The notes under the pieces were generated by a model. It was not told the DNA's origin, did not search any database, and saw only the letters and a program-made list of their open reading frames with translations. DNA of 64,000 nucleotides, from NCBI GenBank assembly GCA_017938925.1, contig JAGBAO010000005.1, positions 1 through 64,000 on the forward strand. Reading direction: 5' to 3'. This document shows, in pieces, positions 60,140-64,000 of this stretch. Position numbers and translations under genes: made by a program. This DNA is from Bacteroidales bacterium (lineage in GTDB: Bacteria; Bacteroidota; Bacteroidia; Bacteroidales; UBA932). Position 1 is the stretch's first letter, and every line of letters begins with the position of its first letter.

Positions 60140-60832
60140 ATGATTTCAGATAAAATAAACAGATTATATTCGGAACTGCCGGCGACCGTGAGGTTGGTGG
60201 CAGTTTCTAAGTTTCACCCGTTTGAGGCGATTGAGGAGGCTTATCATGCAGGGCAGAGGATCTTTGCCGAGAGCCGTCCGCAGGAACTTCTCGCCAAGGT
60301 ACGACGTCTTGAGGAGATCCGTGCAGAGAGGGGAGACTCAGGCTATATGGCTGATATCGAGTGGCATTTCATCGGACATCTGCAGACCAATAAGCTTAAG
60401 ATGGTTTTGCCGTATGTGTCATTGGTGCAGTCGGTGGATTCTCTCAGGCTTCTGGAGGCCATCAACTCCTGGGGTGCGGCGAACGGCAAGGTGATTCCTG
60501 TTCTCCTTGAACCGCATGTGGCAGCGGAAGAGACCAAGCAGGGATTCTCGCCCGAGGAGATTGCTTCGGTTCTGAGTTCTGCATCAGAATATCAGAACAT
60601 TCTCTTTAAAGGCATAATGGGTATGGCGACCTTCACTGACGATGAGTCGGTGATCCGTTCCGATTTCGCATCACTTCGTGCAATCTTCGATTCAGCACGA
60701 TCGAATCATCCGGCTCTGGCACAGGATTTCACAGAACTTTCGATCGGCATGTCGGACGACTATCCTCTTGCCATCGAATACGGCTCCACAATGGTCCGCA
60801 TCGGCTCCATGATCTTCGGTCAGAGGGGCTGA
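60140..60832 (+). CDS. YggS-family pyridoxal phosphate homeostasis protein
   Basis: The 230-residue TIM-barrel protein binds PLP through the lysine in LVAVSKFHPFEAIEEAYHAG near residue 22. WHFIGHLQTNKLKMVLPYVSLVQSVDS near residue 75 and LSIGMSDDYPLAIEYGSTMVRIGSMIFG near the end are family marks. It buffers free PLP and has no known catalytic reaction. No good ribosome-binding site sits at the usual distance; an AAGGAG inside the palindrome lies 20 bases upstream. Confidence 0.9.
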   Translation: MISDKINRLYSELPATVRLVAVSKFHPFEAIEEAYHAGQRIFAESRPQELLAKVRRLEEIRAERGDSGYMADIEWHFIGHLQTNKLKMVLPYVSLVQSVDSLRLLEAINSWGAANGKVIPVLLEPHVAAEETKQGFSPEEIASVLSSASEYQNILFKGIMGMATFTDDESVIRSDFASLRAIFDSARSNHPALAQDFTELSIGMSDDYPLAIEYGSTMVRIGSMIFGQRG

Positions 60833-60852
60833 TGATTCTTTTTTCTTGCGAT

Positions 60853-60885
60853 AATCCTGGTATTTAGCAAAATATCAGGATTTTT
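60853..60885 (+). terminator. Terminator of the yidC-YggS unit
   Basis: AATCCTGGTATTT pairs imperfectly with AAATATCAGGATT, followed by TTTTATTTG on the plus strand, 20 bases after the YggS stop. Confidence 0.7.
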
Positions 60886-60886
60886 A

Positions 60887-60918
60887 TTTGTATATATAGT
60901 AAATCTCATATAACTTTG
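60887..60918 (+). promoter_or_regulatory. Promoter of the surface lipoprotein locus
   Basis: TTTG (60887-60890) and TAACTTTG (60911-60918) are exactly 20 bases apart. Transcription should start near 60925, leaving a leader of about 75 bases before the small gene at 60999. Confidence 0.75.
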
Positions 60919-60998
60919 TGGCTTTGTGGTTCCTTGTGAAAGGTGCCCGCAATTCTTCTGAAATTCAAATAAATAACAATCTTAAATATCAATCAGTT

Positions 60999-61166
60999 AT
61001 GACCCTTGACAAGAAAATTTCTTGGGGGGGGGAATCATATTATGAGTCTCCTCTCGTAAATTCGCTCGAAATGTCGAACGAAGGAGTGCTGTGTGCCAGT
61101 TTTGGCGGTGCCAATCAGGCTGGTAAGGCACTATCTGAAGATGTAAATTCTACTTGGAACTTCTAA
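60999..61166 (+). CDS. Small protein with a G9 tract, upstream of surface lipoprotein
   Basis: The 55-residue protein reads MTLDKKISWGGESYYESPLV, then NSLEMSNEGVLCASFGGANQAGKALSED and ends STWNF. I do not know a named family; similar short proteins with a GVLCAS-like core are found before Bacteroidales surface-protein genes. Codons 9-12 contain nine G in a row (61024-61032), and gain or loss of one G would stop the frame within about 10 codons. The gene ends 12 bases before the lipoprotein ATG, so translation may be coupled. MTLDKK at 60999 is preferred to an earlier ATG lying on the -7 box. Confidence 0.6.
   Translation: MTLDKKISWGGESYYESPLVNSLEMSNEGVLCASFGGANQAGKALSEDVNSTWNF
61024..61032 (+). 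repeat. Homopolymeric G9 tract inside the small gene
   Basis: Nine consecutive G encode part of Trp-Gly-Gly-Glu. With one G more the frame meets TGA at about 61045; with one less it meets TAA near 61060. Confidence 0.9.
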
Positions 61167-61178
61167 CTCTGCAACGTA

Positions 61179-63728
61179 ATGAAAACATTTACGAAATTTT
61201 TCGTGCTCGTTGCAGCAGCTGCAATGGCACTCGCTTCTTGCCAGAAGAATGAAATCCCTGCTCCTGAAAAACGGGAAGTACACTTCACAATCAATGCTGG
61301 AATACCTCAGACCAAAACTACCATTACTGATAATGGCAAAGGTACTTATACTCCTTCATGGAATAAAGGAGATGAGATTGGAATCTTCTTTACCGAACCT
61401 AAAGAAAAAGTAGAAAAAGTTGACGCAACTTTTGCAAATACAAATGAAGATGGTGAAATTGCTTCTTTTGAAGGCACTGCGAGTGTTGAAGGCGAAGGAA
61501 CTTTCTATGCATTTTATCCTAAATCTTCTTTTAACCAGCACTATGGTGATGGTACAGTTAGACTTGATCTTCCTGCAGCACAGAAGCCTACATCTACATC
61601 GTTCGATCCAAGATGTGATATCTTAGTCGCTCAGCCATGTGACTATCTTGCAGATGGAGAAACTGTCGTTATCAAAGATCTCTTTTTTGCAAGACTTATG
61701 TCTGTTCTGAAGATTAATCTTTTAGGTGAGTTTGCAAAAGATGAGGTAGTCGAGTCTATTAGTTTTACTGTTGGTGGAGATAATCCTGTCGACATTACTG
61801 GTAATGCCAAGATTGATTATAAAACAGCAACTATTAAAGCTTGGAATAATGGTAGCGTAAAGAGGAATGTTGTAACAGCTACATATTTATCTGATAATTA
61901 TATTACGATAGCAGGAACAAATAATGCAGCATATTTTGTTGTAGCCCCTGTAACTATTCCAGCTGGTGCTGAACTTGCCTTCACTATTAAGACTGAGAAC
62001 TATAACATTTCTAAGACTGTTACAGCTCCGAGTGACATGTCTTTCTTTGCTGGAAATGTTGCAGTAATCAACCTTACAATCGAAGAGGAAAACTGCACTG
62101 CTAAGGTGGAAGATACTTCGGATTATTCAGGTGAATGGCTGATCGTTAATTCGGATTTAACAAGAGCTGCTAATGCGTGGGCCAATGGTAACAACCTTCC
62201 TGAGTTTGAACTCACAACTAACGAAGGTGTTGTCCTTGAGTCTGATGGCATTGCAAACTGTAAGATGATAATAACAAAGGAGGCAGATGGTTATACAATT
62301 CAGGATGCTTCTGGTATGTATTTATACGCAGCGGGAGCTTCTGACAAGAATCATCTTTACGGTCAGGAAACTAAATCTTACTGGACGATTGAGAAAAATG
62401 AGACTAATTATGTTATAACGTCATTAGCAAAGGATGAACGAAATATCCTCCGCTATAATAGTTCAAGTAAGATATTCTCTTGCTATTCTTCAGGTCAGGC
62501 TGATGTGACTCTTTATCGATATTCTGAAATTAAGCCTGATACAAATCCAAGCATAAGTGTCGCAGAGACTACAAATCCGTCTATTGGGGCAGAAGGTGGA
62601 GATCTTACATTTACTTGTACAACTAAGAATCTCGAAGGAGAGACTTTGGAAGTTGTAGAAGAGTCGGAATATCTAACATGTTCAGTTGCAGAAAACGTGG
62701 TAACAATAACCGTAGCTGCAAATGAAGCTGAAGAATCAAGAACCTTAAATGCTACCATTAAGTGTGGTTCGGTTGAAGTTCCAGTTACTATTAATCAGTC
62801 TGGAAAACCTGCTGAAGGAGGAACGGCAGAACCTGTTGAAGCAACTATTTCTTTTGAATCCGCAAACCATAGAGTCTCTCAGGATGGAAACTCTCAGGTT
62901 TGGGCAAATGGTGGTGTAACATTCACGAATAATAAGTCTGCATCTGCCAATGCTGTTGTCGGCAATACTAATCCTGTCAGACTTTATGCAAACTCGGAAC
63001 TTGTAATCAAAGCAGATGGTAATATAACTGCGATCTCTTTTGACTGTAATTCTACAAGTTATGCCACTGCTCTTAAAAATTCTATAGGAGACCTTGCTAA
63101 AGCAAACTCAGATAAAGTCACTGTGTCATTAGATGGCAGTTCAAATACATTTACTGTCGCAAAATTGACTGCGCAAGTGAGGATGGATGCTATGACAGTT
63201 ACCTATTTGACTAGTGGTTCAGGTAGTGGTGGTACTACAGACCCTGAAACTCCAGGTGAAGGTGGTGAGACTCCAGATCCTGACCCAGATCCTGACCCAG
63301 ATCAGCCGGGTGAAGCTGGTACTTCAACAATATCAGTTACCTTCGCAGATTATACTGCTGGAACTCAGTATGCTACTAATGAGGAGCATAAAATCAATAA
63401 TGTTTTAACATTGTATACCACTCAATGTCACTTTACATCAGAGTTGAGAATTTATTCAAGTTCGACTCATAATGGATATGTGATTTCTAATAAACTTCCA
63501 GGTGCCATAACTAATTTAAGTTTTAATGCTGGCAACAATACAGATACTCTTAATGTATACGGAAGTACTGATGGAATTACATGGACACTTGTCAACGGTG
63601 TTAATATTACTTCTTCTTATAAAGATTATTCAGTTGATTTTACAGGTTCATATACATATTTTAAAATGGATGTTGCAGGAACTAATCAGCTGCGTTTAAA
63701 GTCGTTTAGTGTTACTTATAAGAACTAA
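61179..63728 (+). CDS. Large surface lipoprotein with fimbrillin-like and BACON domains
   Basis: The 849-residue protein has a lipoprotein signal (MKTFTKFFVLVAAAAMALASCQKN, Cys near residue 21). Residues about 30-305 look like a fimbrillin/Mfa-type domain (VHFTINAGIPQTKTTITDNGKGTYTPSWNKGDEIGIFF). A middle lectin-like or agglutinin-like part follows, then a BACON domain near residues 455-545 (NPSIGAEGGDLTFTCTT to VPVTINQSG). Two further beta domains are split by a Gly/Ser and Asp-Pro linker (PDPDPDPDPDQPGE near residue 705). BACON domains often bind glycans or mucin. The gene is clearly more AT-rich than the rest of the window. Confidence 0.82.
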   Translation: MKTFTKFFVLVAAAAMALASCQKNEIPAPEKREVHFTINAGIPQTKTTITDNGKGTYTPSWNKGDEIGIFFTEPKEKVEKVDATFANTNEDGEIASFEGTASVEGEGTFYAFYPKSSFNQHYGDGTVRLDLPAAQKPTSTSFDPRCDILVAQPCDYLADGETVVIKDLFFARLMSVLKINLLGEFAKDEVVESISFTVGGDNPVDITGNAKIDYKTATIKAWNNGSVKRNVVTATYLSDNYITIAGTNNAAYFVVAPVTIPAGAELAFTIKTENYNISKTVTAPSDMSFFAGNVAVINLTIEEENCTAKVEDTSDYSGEWLIVNSDLTRAANAWANGNNLPEFELTTNEGVVLESDGIANCKMIITKEADGYTIQDASGMYLYAAGASDKNHLYGQETKSYWTIEKNETNYVITSLAKDERNILRYNSSSKIFSCYSSGQADVTLYRYSEIKPDTNPSISVAETTNPSIGAEGGDLTFTCTTKNLEGETLEVVEESEYLTCSVAENVVTITVAANEAEESRTLNATIKCGSVEVPVTINQSGKPAEGGTAEPVEATISFESANHRVSQDGNSQVWANGGVTFTNNKSASANAVVGNTNPVRLYANSELVIKADGNITAISFDCNSTSYATALKNSIGDLAKANSDKVTVSLDGSSNTFTVAKLTAQVRMDAMTVTYLTSGSGSGGTTDPETPGEGGETPDPDPDPDPDQPGEAGTSTISVTFADYTAGTQYATNEEHKINNVLTLYTTQCHFTSELRIYSSSTHNGYVISNKLPGAITNLSFNAGNNTDTLNVYGSTDGITWTLVNGVNITSSYKDYSVDFTGSYTYFKMDVAGTNQLRLKSFSVTYKN
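63266..63304 (+). repeat. Tandem 12-base repeat encoding Asp-Pro linker
   Basis: The unit CCAGATCCTGAC is repeated twice and followed by a partial third copy, in frame, giving alternating Pro and Asp. It may vary in copy number between strains. Confidence 0.75.
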
Positions 63729-63782
63729 CCCAGAGCTTTCTGCAAGTAGCCTAACTTGGCTGATTTGAAAGCAGGTATTAAT

Positions 63783-63819
63783 AAAGAGTTCGACAGAGGT
63801 TACTCTGTCGGGCTCTTTT
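63783..63819 (+). terminator. Terminator of the surface lipoprotein gene
   Basis: AAAGAG, two mismatches, CGACAGAG pairs with CTCTGTCG, two mismatches, CTCTTTT, about 55 bases after the stop. The T-run follows on the plus strand. Confidence 0.85.
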
Positions 63820-63877
63820 GCCAACCTGATATGCCGGCTTTAAATGCCAGTTTGTGTAATTCAGTTTGCTGAGGTAT

Positions 63878-63975
63878 GCGGGATGCCTGTAGTATGGAAG
63901 AGGCATCGCACCCCCGCGTAGGGGGAGGGGCACACGAAGTGGGAGGGGGCCTCTGGAATACTGCAGGCACCCCGC
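63878..63975. repeat. Fold-back element at the window end
   Basis: A 27-base arm (63878-63904, starting GCGGGATGCCTGTAGTAT) pairs with 63949-63975 at 22 of 27 positions. Between them lies a GC-rich core with CCCCCGCGTAGGGGG. No frame of note is inside. It resembles the short dispersed fold-back repeats of Bacteroidales intergenic DNA. The remaining bases from 63820 to the window end show no gene. Confidence 0.65.
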
Positions 63976-64000
63976 TGACCCCTCAAATCAGGTAATCTGG

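Noticed and set aside
1..64000. CRISPR array, tRNA cluster, insertion sequence or integrated element
   Set aside because: No regularly spaced repeats, tRNA-like foldings or transposase frames were found anywhere in the window.

Overview
The window is a chromosomal segment of a Bacteroidota bacterium, most likely order Bacteroidales. The signs are repeated TTTG (-33) and TAnnTTTG (-7) promoter boxes, many with a 19-20 base spacer; Bacteroidales-typical genes such as a long NusB, DUF5606, DUF6340, a PUR-family small protein, a NagB/PIG-L fusion, a glycine-lipid acyltransferase pair and a TonB receptor under a TPP riboswitch; and a BACON-domain surface lipoprotein. Genes are tightly packed. I see no insertion sequence, prophage, CRISPR array or tRNA gene.

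Layout. 1-3109 is the end of a cell-surface polysaccharide set (pyruvyl transferase, GT2 and GT4 glycosyltransferases). 3106-7045 holds an RluA-type pseudouridine synthase and a divergent operon (HsdR-N nuclease-like protein, CCA tRNA nucleotidyltransferase, Xer recombinase, HPF). A damaged hicA/hicB pair follows. 7718-13268 is a six-gene operon: holA, a NatAB-type exporter, a 5'-nucleotidase split in two genes, and mntP. 13302-15633 has a SAM methyltransferase carrying an in-frame insertion and an aldose-1-epimerase-like protein. 15781-24329 is a long minus-strand operon for 5-keto-4-deoxyuronate catabolism (kduD, DUF4861 lipoprotein, orphan GatC-type EIIC, exported kduI, kdgK, eda) that continues into the bifurcating transhydrogenase nfnAB. 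24500-28105 holds a NagB/PIG-L fusion and a phospho-sugar mutase. 28179-35278 holds dsbD, rny, a probable 6S RNA, zapA, a small coiled-coil gene and a four-subunit 2-oxoacid:ferredoxin oxidoreductase. 35459-39562 covers purine salvage and nadE. 40086-45551 is the nusB-yajC-ybbR-coaE-DUF5606-rimO-DUF6340 operon. 45562-51596 holds the glycine-lipid pair, a DUF1846 protein, rnpB, an old-yellow-enzyme relative and a DUF1295-like membrane protein. 51691-54817 is a glutaminyl cyclotransferase, a TPP riboswitch and its TonB receptor. 54840-60832 holds a hypothetical gene with a possible leader or small RNA, trmD, a DUF349 protein, yidC and a YggS homologue. 60999-63728 is an AT-rich surface lipoprotein locus headed by a small gene with a G9 tract.

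The best candidate for something undescribed is the uronate operon. KduI, normally cytoplasmic, has a clear signal peptide. The only transporter is a PTS EIIC with no IIA or IIB beside it. The reducing-equivalent enzyme NfnAB appears to be in the same transcript. This suggests isomerisation of the keto-uronate outside the cytoplasm, import by a phosphotransfer-independent EIIC, then cytoplasmic reduction, phosphorylation and cleavage. Other notable points are a NAD synthetase whose glutaminase domain lacks its nucleophilic cysteine, a NagB domain lacking its catalytic histidine, a G9 slippage tract ahead of a surface lipoprotein, an 84-base in-frame insertion bounded by a 13-base direct repeat, and a riboswitch terminator that contains the start codon of the gene it controls.
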